A DNA stretch of 64,000 nucleotides from Lottia gigantea. Taxonomy: Eukaryota > Mollusca > Gastropoda > Lottiidae. A program made the translations under genes and the position numbers. The notes under the pieces were generated by a model. It did not search any database. It was given only the letters and a program-made list of their open reading frames with translations, and was not told where the DNA came from. The stretch's first letter is position 1, and each line of letters starts with the position of its first letter. The DNA lies in contig NW_008710370.1 of NCBI RefSeq assembly GCF_000327385.1, positions 3,234,978-3,298,977 on the forward strand, read 5' to 3'. This document shows positions 13,545-26,400 of this stretch, piece after piece.

Positions 13545-14985
13545 TATACGCCCACTGGCAGCTTTGAATTTGAATAAAAATATTTAGCAGCACAGTAACA
13601 ATCACCAGTATGAAATATTCAACCTTCAGTCATACACTACTTTTGAACTCTTTAGGGCGATACTGAACAATATTGAGTATGAGTTATTGCCCTTGTTCTT
13701 GAAAACGTGTTCAATTTTTAGCTCGTGAAAACTCTAGAAGGCAAATATTCAATCTTCAGCATGGGACTGAATAATAAAACCAAGTTTTGTCAAAATCAAT
13801 TGTGCCATCTAGAGTGTTTAAGAGATAAAATTGAAAGCGTTTTTAAGAACAAGGGCAATAACTCATACTAAATATTTTTCAATTCTTCTGATTTTCAATA
13901 GGGTTCATCCTTTGTTACTTACATTCACACCAAGTTTATCAAAATCCGTCAAGAATTGTGCCTTAAAAATTGAACGCGTTTTCAATAGCAAGGGCAATAG
14001 CTCATACTAAATATTTTTCGATTCTTCTGATTTTCAATAGGGTTCATAAAAATCCGTCAAGAATTGTGCCTTAAAAATTGAACGCGTTTTCAATAGCAAG
14101 GGCAATAACTCATACTTAATATTTTTCGATTCTTCTGATTTTCAATAGGGTTTATAAAAATCCGTCAAGAATTGTGCGTTTTCAGTAGCAAGGGCAATAA
14201 CTCATACTCGATTTTTTCTGATTTTCAATAGGGTTTATCCTTGGTGATAACAAACTCTCATGCCAAGTTTCGTCAAAATCCGTCAAGAATTGTCCCTTCT
14301 ATAGTGTTTACAAGCTTAAAGTTGAACGCGTTTTCAAGAACAAGGGCAATAATTCATATCAAATATTTTTCGATTCTTCTTCTTTCAATAGGGTTCATCC
14401 TTGGGTGATTACGAACACTCATGCCAGGTTTCGTTAAAATCGATCAAGAATTGTCCCTTCTAGAGTGTTTACGAGCTAAAAATTGAACGAGTTTTCTAAA
14501 ACAAGGGCAATAACTCATACTAAATATTTTTCGATTTTTCTGATTTTAAGTAGGGTTTACCCTTGGTTGATAACAAACACTCTTGTCAAGTTTCGTCAAA
14601 ATCCACCAATTGTGCCATCTAGAGTGTTTACGAGCTAAAAATTGAACGCGTTTTCAAGAACAAGGGCAATAACTCATACTAAATATTTCTCGAGTCTCCT
14701 GATTTTCAATAGGTTTCATCCTTGGGTGATTACGAACACTCAAACCAAGATTCGTCAAAATCCGTCAAGAATTGTGCCTTCTACGAGCTAAAACTTGAAC
14801 GCGTTTTCAAGATCAAGGCCAATAACTTATACTTAATATTTTTCGATTCTTCTGATTTTCAAGAGGTTCATCCTTGGGTGATTACACACACTCATACCAA
14901 GTTTTGTCCAAATCCGTCCAGAATTGTGTCTTGTAGAGTGTTTACGAGAAAAATTGTGGACGGACGGACGGACCGTGGGCGTATA
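13545..14985 (-). mobile_element. Pearl-like nonautonomous element with tandem-repeat core (element 1)
   Basis: The element starts with TATACGCCCACTGGCAGC and ends with GTGGGCGTATA, giving about 11-bp inverted termini. Its core is an array in which AAGGGCAATAACTCATACT recurs about eight times, near 13852, 13989, 14098, 14190, 14343, 14502, 14663 and 14815. Intact units are about 152-160 bp and the shorter spacings reflect internal deletions. A (GGAC)n-like stretch lies just inside the right end. The plan (short terminal inverted repeats, a core of roughly 160-bp repeats, no ORF) matches pearl elements described from molluscs. It is inverted relative to the element at 45680-46379. Confidence 0.75.
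13674..13868. repeat. Inverted core unit at the head of the array
   Basis: The first core unit (from 13674, GAGTATGAGTTATTGCCCTT) is in the opposite orientation to the remaining units (first one ending near 13868, AACAAGGGCAATAACTCATA). The two halves form a large imperfect palindrome separated by about 50 bases. Confidence 0.75.
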
Positions 14986-17900
14986 AAAACATCTTAAAAT
15001 GTTCTTGCAGTGTTGACGGCCACAGACTACACTACCAGTGCACGCTCCTGTTGATTGTACAACAATTTGTGAGAGAACAGAAAAGTGATTTAGATGGCTT
15101 ATTTAGCTCTTTACGGAGATCCATTTTTAAGTGGATTGATAAATTTATGAACACTATTATGTTATACATTATTATGGCATTTTCACAGTACAGATTTATA
15201 TTTTTCTTTTTTCATATTTATATAAATATTTTTCTTACCACATGTTACTTACTTAGTTTTTAGACCTTTTGTAACAATAAATAAGTTTAGTTCGCCGTGA
15301 ATGATACAATAATAATATACATCTTTCACCTAAGTTCAAACTTAAAAGTTGGTTATTGGTAAAGTTATATGTGTTTCACCTAACTTTGCATCTCTAGTTA
15401 CATAGTGATCAGCTAATTGTGATGGCACGAGCTTGCTTGACGATTACGATTAATTTATATGTAAATAATGACATTATACTACATTGTAGTAAACTATTCG
15501 TATTATATCCCTTTCTGTCATTGGCCATAAACTGTCAACGTAAATCGTTGTTTATTCCGAGATAGAAGTAGGGAATGAGCGTTTTAGCACAAGCTTAATG
15601 AGACTCTCAGTCTAAGTATTTTACTTAGTCTAAATTCAGAAATCGCATTATGTTTTCGTAACTGATGCACACCGTTATAATAGCTAGCCTGCACTGCGTA
15701 ACGTTTTCCGATCTGAACGCATAGCAATAGCGTCATTTTCGGTTGAATGTTTAAGAACTGTATGTTATATGACCGAAATGATGTTTAGGCACATCAGTTG
15801 ACCAAACCTTGGCCAATATTATCCGGACATCGAAAACCCATCCAGTCTTAATAGCACAGTATTTGCAATAAATTTGACCAACAACATTTGGCTCTTTAAG
15901 CAAATAGATGATGAAAATTGATAAGAGTTTTTAATTTGATCATATTAATAGCAAGTTTGGAATTATTTTAATTTTTTACTTCAGCTGATAAGCCTTTTGA
16001 ACGCAGACCGATGCATAACCAATAAAAAGTGATGCTTTTACAATGCCTTGTATGCCCAGAAAGAATAAAAGTGTCCTTTCCATTTTTCACAAATTTTCGA
16101 TCTTATACTTTGTTCAATATTAGTGACTAGTGTGAATTTACAAGATAGAAAAAGTGACGATTGTGACAGTATTTTTAAAATTTCTTATTTCAAACAAGGA
16201 GTTTTCAATTCAGGGATGTATACCCCAAGGGGGTAATATTTTTTGTTTTTTTATAATACAATACAAAATATAATATAATACAATACAAATGAAGGGGATA
16301 ATATTGAATTATTTGGGTGGTAATGTTTGGCAATAATTGATTGCAGAAAACCGACCAGTCGACCATGGATTCTGAAAGGGGTAATAGAAATAAATGGGTT
16401 GAAAAATCCCTACTTAACTTTACGTCTATGCGGTAAGGGCAATAACTCTAATCACGACATTTTTGGGTCTCGGAAATATTCTATCAATATAGTCAAATAC
16501 AGTGCCTTGTAATTTATTCAGTAAATTTCATTTCCAGTTGTCATAAAACGACCTTCAAATACATTTGACATGTATTAAGAGAAATGTTTCGCAAGCTATC
16601 AATTTAAAAAAAAAGAAAAAACGTATATGAAACAAATAATGGACATAACTTTTACAAAAATTCAATACACACTCCGAAAATTTGATATATATTAATGTCC
16701 CTGCATAAACGGTCATATAAAATTTTCTCTAATTATGTGAATTTAATATGCAACATTCATCTTGATATAATTCAACATTGGAGTTATATAGATTTGAAAA
16801 AAAGGACAACTTGATCATCCTTTGCTGTGACATTTGATGTATTAAAATGTGATTAAAATCTATTATCATTTGAATTAAATTTGATCTATTTTAAATTTGA
16901 TCCATTTTAATCTGATGTGTGTTACCAAGTACATCCATTTTGACACTTTTCGTCCATAATTGTTGTGAAATACTGATTGCTGTGAAAAAGACTAATACCA
17001 GATTTAAACACGATAACAGTGTTTTTATTCACGTTTCTTTGTACCACCTTGTCTTGTTTCCGGATTTAATCTACTAAGCTACTGTTTATCTACATAAAAA
17101 CATTGTAACAGACCAAGCTTAGGTCATTTCCTTAAAATAAACAAAAGCAACAAGACTTGACTCGCATACATTTACTTAATGCATTTCCAACCCATTTCGT
17201 AAGCTTTGTATATGTCTTTCAAATATTTTAATTTGGTCATTTATCAATAGATTGCCAATAATAAATTGATACCTCTCACTTTCTCCGCTACAAGATGAAA
17301 ATGTGGTAAGAACGTTATTGTCTGTGAAAACATATTGTGCGATCAACACCCTGAAATTAGTCTAAGCCTTACCATATTTACAAACTATACATATTTAATC
17401 GCCCGAACTTTTCAATGAGAAACAGATTGCGGTAATGAGAACAATATTGAAAAGATACTGCAAGTTTCTGATAATTATGCTGCATTTATTCATGCACAAC
17501 TTGTTCGTCCCATCTGCCCTAGTATGCATTCAATTGCACGAAACCATTGGTTCGTTTAAAATGGAGATAGATAAGACATTTAAATATGATAATAACTTTG
17601 GAAACACATTTTTTTTTCTAAATCACAACATGAAACCAAAAACTATAAATATATCAACAGAAAATGTTTTTTGAACAATTCGAAGGTTAGAAAATGTGTG
17701 GAAGTTTTCACAATGAAGGACAGTAATGTTTTCAATCCAGGATCAACATGTTTTCATGTTCTGAAATTAATCAGATGCAAATGATTGTAATTGTTTATGA
17801 CTTTATTTGATTTGTTTTCATTGATTTATGATACCTATTCGCAAGAAGGGAAAACTATTTTGGTCATATTTCACAAAATTATAGTGACTATAGGTCAAAC

Positions 17901-20010
17901 TTAATTATTTTTAGGTTTGTTCAAAACTTAAATTTTTTTCTTGACGATAGATTTTGAAACAGTTCTACTTAAGGTATAGTTTTTTTTCTTATTAGTAATA
18001 AGATGGCCTCTGTAGCCATTTAAACTTAAAAATTCCTCTATTTGCCCCATTTCACGTTCGATTCTAGAGAAAGTATGTCTAATAACTAAATCTGGAAAAC
18101 TGTTATTTCCAAAGAAAAATATTTATATGACGAATAACATTGCTACACGTTTTTGTCAACAGCTAATGACTGTGTATTATTTCCACATTATACATGTATC
18201 TAGTTTTGTAGGACTAATTCTGGGAAAAAAACAATTTGTTCTTAACGCACAAGTAAATCACCCATAATCCCAGTAGTTTTTAAAATGCCAAGAAAAGAAA
18301 AGTATGTACATGTATCGAACTAAACCAAAGTTATCAGTACCCAAATTGAAAGGTTTAATTGTTTGATAAAATCAATGTTGGTTTGCCTTAAGATACACGA
18401 CTGTATAACTCGATTACCCACAGATAAACCACTGACATTCCCATTATTACCCATTAGCTGTATGGATACGTCCTTTTGTCTTTTTTCTGCTTTTTTCTTT
18501 TATCACTTGAAGAATACTATGTCATTTCATTGTTTGCTCTTTATTTGAATACAGTTGAAGTAACTGACAGGCGTGTGATCTCATTTTTCAATTAACCGAA
18601 ACAATTTATATTTTAATTCTAACTAATCATTTAAAAACCCAGCAAATTAGTACGAGGACTGGTAGAGAACATGTCAAAAATTATCCATAATGTTATCGTA
18701 CTTTCTTTGTATCAACAAACTATACGCTTGATTAGAATTGTTTGAAACATGACAAACAAATTTAGTTTACATCCTTACCTGTTGATGTCATTTAAATAAG
18801 ACACTAATAGTGACTCTCTTTGTTTTTCTTTCTCAAAGTATCTCGACACTAATACCTCTCTAATTGAAGAGGAGGAATATGATCTTTAAACGTTTACAGT
18901 TGTTGTAATTCCGAAGAAAAGATTTCTCATGGACAAAAATAAATTTCCTAGAACTGGTCTTTTCACAATAATTAAAAGCGATTTAGACATCAAGGAACCA
19001 AAATAATAATATCAATATTAACCAAATATGATAAATAAATACTTGTAAATAAATGATTAAATAAAAAATGAAAATGTACAAATCAAACCTATTTTTTCCA
19101 TAACTGAATTTCCAGTATTAGATGTATGGTTAACTTTATTCCAAAGAGAAATTAAGCATATCAATGAACAAAAATGATTGCTTGGTAACAATGATAACCA
19201 TAATTGTTAAAGTCAGTAGGTTTTATGGTTCAATCATGCAGATCGACGAGTCGGTCGGTTGAAACTGTGGAATAATGGAAAAGTATGAGGCTTAGGTGAA
19301 ACAAACATCTCTCTTATACATTTCTTTTTAAAAATCCGTCTCCAGTTTACAAAGCGAACATAACATCAAATTGCATTAAATTTATTGAAAGGAAAGCCGG
19401 TACGACATATTTACTAAGAGATTTCTGTAAATTTAATTAGATTTTCATTTTAATTTTCTAAATCCTTGAAGCATTCAGTTTGCAAATGTTCTGTAATTGA
19501 ATCAATAATCTAAAATAATTATACTTTGTAGGTTGCTCATGACAGCAGTTTGTTATAAATATAGAAATCTTAACCACATCTAAAAGTGAAGCTTAGATGA
19601 GTGTAGTATAAGTGGAACATTTTTTGAAACAAACATGGACACATTTGTAACTTTACTTTTGATTTTAATCTTCCGTAGATATAATCGTAGATATAATCCA
19701 GCATGTTCACAAACAGTCGAAAAAATTCACGCATAAAATACCGAAAAATAGGTTCTTAGCTCTTTTAGTTTCCAATCCATTTTCATCTAACTTGGTGATC
19801 AAAAATGTAGATTGTTAAATTCGAATTTTAACCCCTGTGAGCCTGAAACTGAAACAATAGTTTCCCCAATAACTATTGCTGGTCACAATTTTGAAAATCG
19901 TGGTGGCAAAAGAGCCAAGCTTCATCTGGGTATGTAAATTTAACCCGTTAGTAAAAGTTTGATCTACTCTAGAGCAGAAAAGGCTTGCAAACAGTACTGG
20001 TATAAATGTA
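14986..20010. other. Noncoding stretch, no gene seen
   Basis: About 5 kb with no supported exon. A small A+T repeat lies at 16250-16290, and a short AAGGGCAATAACTC fragment near 16435 is a likely relic of the pearl-like core repeat. The open frames here are short and lack domains. Confidence 0.5.
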
Positions 20011-20132
20011 GTAAATGTAGGGGGCTAATTAACCGCTACAAAGACGTAACTATGAAACGTTGAGTTAGTAAGTAAATGTAGGGGGCTAATTAACCGCTAG
20101 AAAGACGTAACTTTGAAACGTTGAGTTAGTAA
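20011..20132 (+). repeat. Two-copy tandem duplication, 61-bp unit
   Basis: The unit beginning GTAAATGTAGGGGGCTAATT at 20011 repeats at 20072 with only about two to three mismatches. It is a recent slip-type duplication. Confidence 0.9.
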
Positions 20133-21990
20133 GTATTGGATTGGACCAATTATCAAGTTATGGATTCCTTTGATTCCAGTGCATCAAATTGTAGTGATCA
20201 GTAAGCGTTCTATAAGTGATTGGTGTCTGTATAGTTGGAATAGATAAAGAATTATTAATACTGTCATGTTCAAAATTGATATTTTACTCCATAAAATATC
20301 GTACTTTAAAGGAACAGTATGCACATTTTTTATTATACCGGTACAATTTTTTTTACAATTTCTATATTATGCCATTTAGATCTATGTATATCAACCTGAA
20401 TTTATTTTAGAATGAGTAATTGAAACGGAGCTTACAAGTTGTTGATTAGGAATTTGATTTAGTTTAGGGGTTTGGCCTTTATAATGGTTAGATATTTCCC
20501 TACAATTAGGCATTAATTTTGAAAAAAATTCGTACATTAGTTTTCCAACACCAAACAAACAACGATGTTAAAAATGTTTACGTAAATTTAGCGTTCTTTA
20601 ATTAACAGCAAGATACTCTAATTTAAACTTTCTGATTAGTTCTGTGTTTTGGTGTTGATTTTCATAAATTTAATAAAATAATTTTGGACTTACTCAAAAT
20701 ATTAGACCACGCCTTTTAATTGACCTGTATGTTTGTTGACATTCCCTGTACACGTTTATTCTTCTTTAGTGATTCCCTTCTGTTATTAAAAATTCGAATA
20801 AAAGAACGTTAATTAAAATTTTTTTTTCTTGAGCACTGAGATTACTCACTAAAATTATGGATTTTAAAACTAAACCAACTGTAGCGACATGAACTGAACA
20901 AGAAAGACTGATAGTAAAGTCATGGATTCGCCATGAATAAGATGAATTTCACGTTGCACAACATGGAAGAGCTTACAGAAGTCATCATTATTACTTTAAG
21001 ATTTATGAAATTATGACTCTCAACTGTGGAAAAGAATACAAGTATTTCAGCCAAAACTGAATGGGAGTGAATATATCCATGCCTGTATATGTATACCTGG
21101 TGGCCTGGAGGAAGTGTCACAAAGTATTTATGTAATCTATCGTATGCGAACATATTTTCAATCAATAAAACATGACGATTGGTATATGTTTTATAGGCTC
21201 TATATTATATTATTTCAATTGATTTTTTCAGGCAGGAGAAAACCTTAAAATTTTTCGCACACAGAGAGTTCAGTCTTCAGAATTTAATATGCTATCATTT
21301 CACAAAAATTGATTTCAAAACGAAATCCCCAAAGAATGCTTGATGATTTTGCATTTTAAATAGTAAAATCATAGTTCCAAATGGTATATTTTAGAATTTT
21401 TATCAACCCTAAATAATCTATAACTCTCAGTAGTATTTTTAAGTTGATATTATTTTTAAGTAATTTCAATTCTTATAAAAGTTATTGGCAAGATTCGATT
21501 CAGTAAACACTTTGGTTGGAGAGTATTTAAATGTAGATTTTATTATATGGATGAGACAGAAACCTGTATCAGTCATGTTAATTTTATTTATTAAATGTTT
21601 ACTTTATAATTTAAATTATTATTACTATAAAAGTGTGATACATTCATAATTAATCTTAATTTTCTTGTATTTTTCTACGATTTTCAGAGTATGAGTCCGC
21701 ACAAAAAAATATGGAAGAATAATATCAATTGTATATATTAATTAGCATATATCTTAGAATTTTAAATTAGATAAAACCTTTAATATTATGTTGTATTCCG
21801 TCAAAAACAAAACCTGAAACAACAATCTATGTAATTTTCAGTATAACTCTCAGTAACAACATGATCCAAGTTCTGTTTTAATATTTTAATAATTGTCAGT
21901 TAATTTATATAAAATTCATAAGGTCGGGGAAAAAAAAGAGATTTCTGAATATATCAGACTTAGTTACTAAAGACAAGGAATGCAAATGTA
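20133..21990. other. Noncoding stretch, no gene seen
   Basis: Very A+T-rich sequence up to the assembly gap, with no supported coding region. Confidence 0.5.
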
Positions 21991-22040
21991 NNNNNNNNNN
22001 NNNNNNNNNNNNNNNNNNNNNNNNNNNNNNNNNNNNNNNN
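21991..22040. other. Assembly gap (50 N)
   Basis: A run of exactly 50 undetermined bases, likely a placeholder of fixed size in a scaffold. The true distance is unknown. Confidence 0.99.
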
Positions 22041-23114
22041 GGTGCAAAAGTATGAAATTTGCATAATGCATTTTCAGAATTTCAGTTTTTAATTTAAGTT
22101 ACTCAAATCAATTTTCAGAATTTTGATGCATGATTGAAATACAATACTAGATATAGGTAAGTAATATTACATTCAATTTTTTATTTTATTTTTGGATTTT
22201 ATTCTTTAAAATATAATTAGCTAATTTTTATTCATGAACTTAAAATGAAAATTTGATACGAATGCATTTCTCGAATTGTAATATTTGTGCTTTGAATTAG
22301 TAAAATTGATGTCCTGTGTTTTCTTCAAATAACATCAATAAAAATCAAAAACATAATCCTGTAAAAAAATATCGACTAAGAATCAATAAAGAATCCTGTA
22401 CAGTTTGTGATTGAACGTGTCGACATAGAAGATATTTATTGGGGAAGAACGGTTAGGATCTATTGACAGAAGATAGTTCCACCCCAATTACATATATATC
22501 TCTTATACAGAGATATATATCCTGATATTCCAATAATATACGAACTTTGAGATCGACGCATTGGCCATTGATATTTTTAGAAGTTGTGAACAAATCAAGC
22601 ATACGACACTTCAAAATATCTGAACTGCAGTGATGTCCTTTTCATATAAATATCAATAATAAAACAGACATTTATTTGAGTATTTGATTATTTTCCCCGA
22701 TTTATGGTAGATTTGTTTTTATACAATTTAAATATCTACAACATACAATAAACATAAATATCAATATTACATGTTAAACGTTATGAAATAATTCGTCAAC
22801 AAAAAACAACTCGAATTAGTCATAAGAAAACGGAATAGAAAGGGTGATGGGTCGAGTATATAACTTTACTGCCAATAGCAACATAATTTAAGAAAAAAAA
22901 CATACCACCGACAGTAATTGCGATGTCTTAATAAATGATTCCTCATCCGAAATAAAATCGTCTTTGTTGGTTTAATTTTCGGAATATTAATTAATAATTA
23001 ATATTAAAGGAAAGAGTGTTAAGAGTATAAAGCAAACAACACAAAACAGTCATATAAGCACAGATACGATGTTGTTGCCACAATATAACAACTATTAACA
23101 TGAACAATAAACAT
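22041..23114 (-). other. 3' flank of goosecoid with candidate poly(A) signals
   Basis: This lies downstream of the gsc stop on the minus strand. AATAAA hexamers on that strand occur at 22671-22676 and 22435-22440. If used, they would give 3' untranslated regions of about 0.45 or 0.7 kb. No other gene is visible. Confidence 0.35.
22492..22520. other. Perfect 12-bp hairpin
   Basis: ATATATATCTCT is followed after a 5-base loop by its exact reverse complement AGAGATATATAT. It lies between the two candidate poly(A) signals of gsc and could fold in a long 3' untranslated region, or may simply be a chance A+T palindrome. Confidence 0.5.
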
Positions 23115-23435
23115 CTAACACGTTGATGGAGCAGAATTTAATGTTTTGTTGCCTGGGCTTGTCACACTTAAGTCATTTTCAGAAAAGTCCCCACCATCGT
23201 CACTTTTCCCCATCTGAGAAAGCTCTTCTTCACAACTGTCCACATTTAATGACTCATGGCTGTCACATTCATTATCACTAAAATCCTTGTCATCAACGCA
23301 AACTGAGATTTCACCATCTTTTTCAGTCATATTTTTGTCTGTTTCCGATAAAGAACCTCCTCTGTGTCCACGTCTTACTGCTTCTTCCTCTCTTTTGGTT
23401 TTTCTCCATTTGGCTCTTCTATTTTTAAACCAAAC
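23115..23435 (-). CDS. gsc: gsc exon 3: homeodomain recognition helix and acidic tail
   Basis: The acceptor CTTAAG|GTTTGG opens in phase 0 with [10 protein letters not shown], the third helix. The 46/47 intron position is the one shared by many paired-class homeobox genes. The remaining ~90 residues are Asp/Glu/Ser-rich and end in NSAPSTC before the stop. Confidence 0.95.
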   Translation of the reverse strand, partial: VWFKNRRAKWRKTKREEEAVRRGHRGGSLSETDKNMTEKDGEISVCVDDKDFSDNECDSHESLNVDSCEEELSQMGKSDDGGDFSENDLSVTSPGNKTLNSAPSTC

Positions 23436-26400
23436 CTTAAAATATAAATTTAATATATTCTTAGTTAACATTCAAAAATAATGCATCTTTTAGTATGACA
23501 ATGTATAGTAGTAATATACTAAGGGGTTTCTGCGATTTTATAAACATAATCTCTCCCATATAATACGATAAAAAAAAAGTCATTAAGCCATTGAATAGCG
23601 ATAATATAGCACACGTAAGATAAACTTCAATGTCGATATAAAATAACTGTGATAAGAAGGGAGAAACCGAAGATTGCTTTGATCCTCAGCTGTCTGTTAT
23701 GCGCATGACTGATCAAAACTTAGCAGATGAAGTCTTTGGTTTTATTTATCTAACTATTTGTAGCATTTATGATATTCCCATTACATCTTTTGACCCTATG
23801 AGATTCTTAACAATATATTAAGCTGAGTATTTTAGCGTATGGAAGAGAAAATGGTGATAGACCAAGACTAGAAAGCGAACGTATTAAAATAATAATATTC
23901 TTGCTTGAATTTTTTTCCTTAGGACCAACAAGAATTCAATCGCTCGATCTACTGAAAAGGTGAACAGAACACATCACATGTGTAAGAACAATTTATTTCT
24001 CATGGAAGTTCACGATCTCGATGAAATCAACCAGTGTATTTATACGATCAGTATGTGAGAGATGTAAGGTTTATTTGTCACCGATAAAGACCGATTTAGA
24101 GTTTATCAACTAGCTTAGCCTCGTTTGAGCTGCAGCGCGATAATGGATATCGGGTGATTATTGGAAAACTGCTGATATCGGTTTATCAGAAGCTAAATGA
24201 GACGTTTGGCCCGATCGGCGCTTTGATGTTGTGTCCAATATGGATAAGTAATACTTTAATTTGGTTGAAGCTTATTGATCAGTCAAATCAATTAACAATT
24301 TATAAATGTCGATAGTCTCGAGAGGGAAGTAAACTTGAAACTCATTTCCAATAATGCAAATCATTCACCTTATTAGCCATATCATGTGTATGGATATTCA
24401 TATTAAAACCTGTCCAAAATTTCGAAACTTTATTTCAATGAAAATGATAGTCTAAAATCCATAGCATATGGAGAGTTGGTTCATGATTAGAAGGGTTCTA
24501 AATTCGATCATCATATGACTTTACAGCTCATCTCGACTTGGGTTAAATCAGCTGGAAATAATAATAAGAATATAATACTATCGACAAATAGTGAGGGCAT
24601 AGAATTAACAAATGCTTTAAATTAGTTTATTTTACCTGAGGCAAATGCGCGACACTAACCGGAGCCCATTAGTTCTGAGAGATATCGTTCATATGGTTCA
24701 GGAAAACACCACGAAATCCCCCGAGAAACAACTACCCAACTGTCTGCGTATGGCGATTGAATTAGTAGCCGCGGGCTTGTTGCTCAACAATAATTTCAAC
24801 AATCATGATAATTTGGTCTTTTTAGGACGATTGTAAACTAATCGTAATTCAGAGTGCCTTTGAATCAAACGGCGTGATAAAAGTGACTACATTTTTATAT
24901 CAGCAAGAGATGATATTATTGCGTGATAAGTTTGAATAATGTAACTTGCAAATGGTGTCCGTTGGACTGTAGTAAGTGACGAAGTATAATCAAATTTCGG
25001 AAAGAGAGAATATTAATATGATTTAGGCAGGACAATTCAACAGGCTAGATCTAGAAATTTTCATGAATTGAAACGTAATACATGATCAGTAATGCATTAA
25101 CTCAAATTTAACTTCTACAAATCTTCGTGGAATAGATCCTTTGCCATCAAACACTGATTATCTGATCGGTTTATCGGTTGTGAACAGCAGCTTGTATCAG
25201 CATGATATCATTGTCAAAAGTTTAGTTGTATTAATAATTTTTTGTCTTAACTTAGAATACGATATAAAATCAATTTTAGGAGAATGAAACTGTTTGACAG
25301 AGATAGAAGTATTGCATAAACATTAAGCTGACAATCGATGTAGCATTTCGTGTACTGAAATATTGGAATCTAGAAAAAAAACTACTTGTAACATGTGTTT
25401 TAATATCATTATTAGATTAAATATAGTACGGAACAGTTATATTGCATCTACTAATTCGTCTATTTTGGCTTATTTATCCGCAAAAAAAGAAATATAATGA
25501 GCTATATATGCAAAATACAGATGTCCTGATAGATCTTAAAAGGTGAGGGTATTGGTTTACTCGAAATGTATGGTCGGAACTAGAGTTTAAGTTAAAAAAT
25601 ACTTTAAAAATGTACACTTGTTATTATTTATCAAAAACTGCTTGCGCACTAAAACAAATTATAGTTTTCTAAAGTATATCAAATGGAAATTGTTGAGAAT
25701 CTTTGTAAGGAGTAATTAATAATATTTCCATTAATAAAACATCAGGCGAGATCAAAGGCACTAATTAATTTCCAAAACAAGAAAATCCAATTTATAAAAG
25801 ATATAGTATTGATGAGTGAGATTATTAAAATCGTTCGTTATAACGACTTTGTTTTGCCGATTACTTTGAAGATGAAAATAAATTTTGTTCTTGATGCACT
25901 CTGATAATGGGTGGCTTTCTCTTTTGAGATTGAAGCGTAACAATTTTTCTACATTAGGCAGTTATTCGACATGGTGTTAGCATCTTTGTATCTATACATC
26001 TCTTAATGACATACATGACTTTGCAACATGATACCGTCATTGTCAATCCCTTAATAGTCTCATATTGTTAGGGAAACTTTAAAGTTTTGGGGGATTGGAA
26101 AGATATAGGTTTATCGTGAATTGCGATGCTATCAGAATTTATGTTCTAATGATAGATTTATAGATAAAAAAGATAAAACATTTATTGGCTTATAACCCAA
26201 CTCAAATGCTTTCATTACTGGGGCGAATATTAGCCTTATAATATTTGTATAGAAAATAGTATATAATATACCTTTTAACGACACCGACATGAAATGAAAA
26301 CATTTTCATCCCCTTTGTGTGGGAACACAGATTAGCCATATATTTTTGGTAAATATGATAACGTATATTTATTTTAAAAAAAAATAATAAAATACCTCAA

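Noticed and set aside
13840-14960. Regularly spaced repeats that could suggest a CRISPR-like array
   Set aside because: Repeats run head to tail over the whole ~160-bp unit without unique spacers, in animal DNA with transposon termini.
24645-24836. 63-codon plus-strand frame in goosecoid intron 2
   Set aside because: No similarity to a known family and no gene signals. It more likely reflects a base-composition island.
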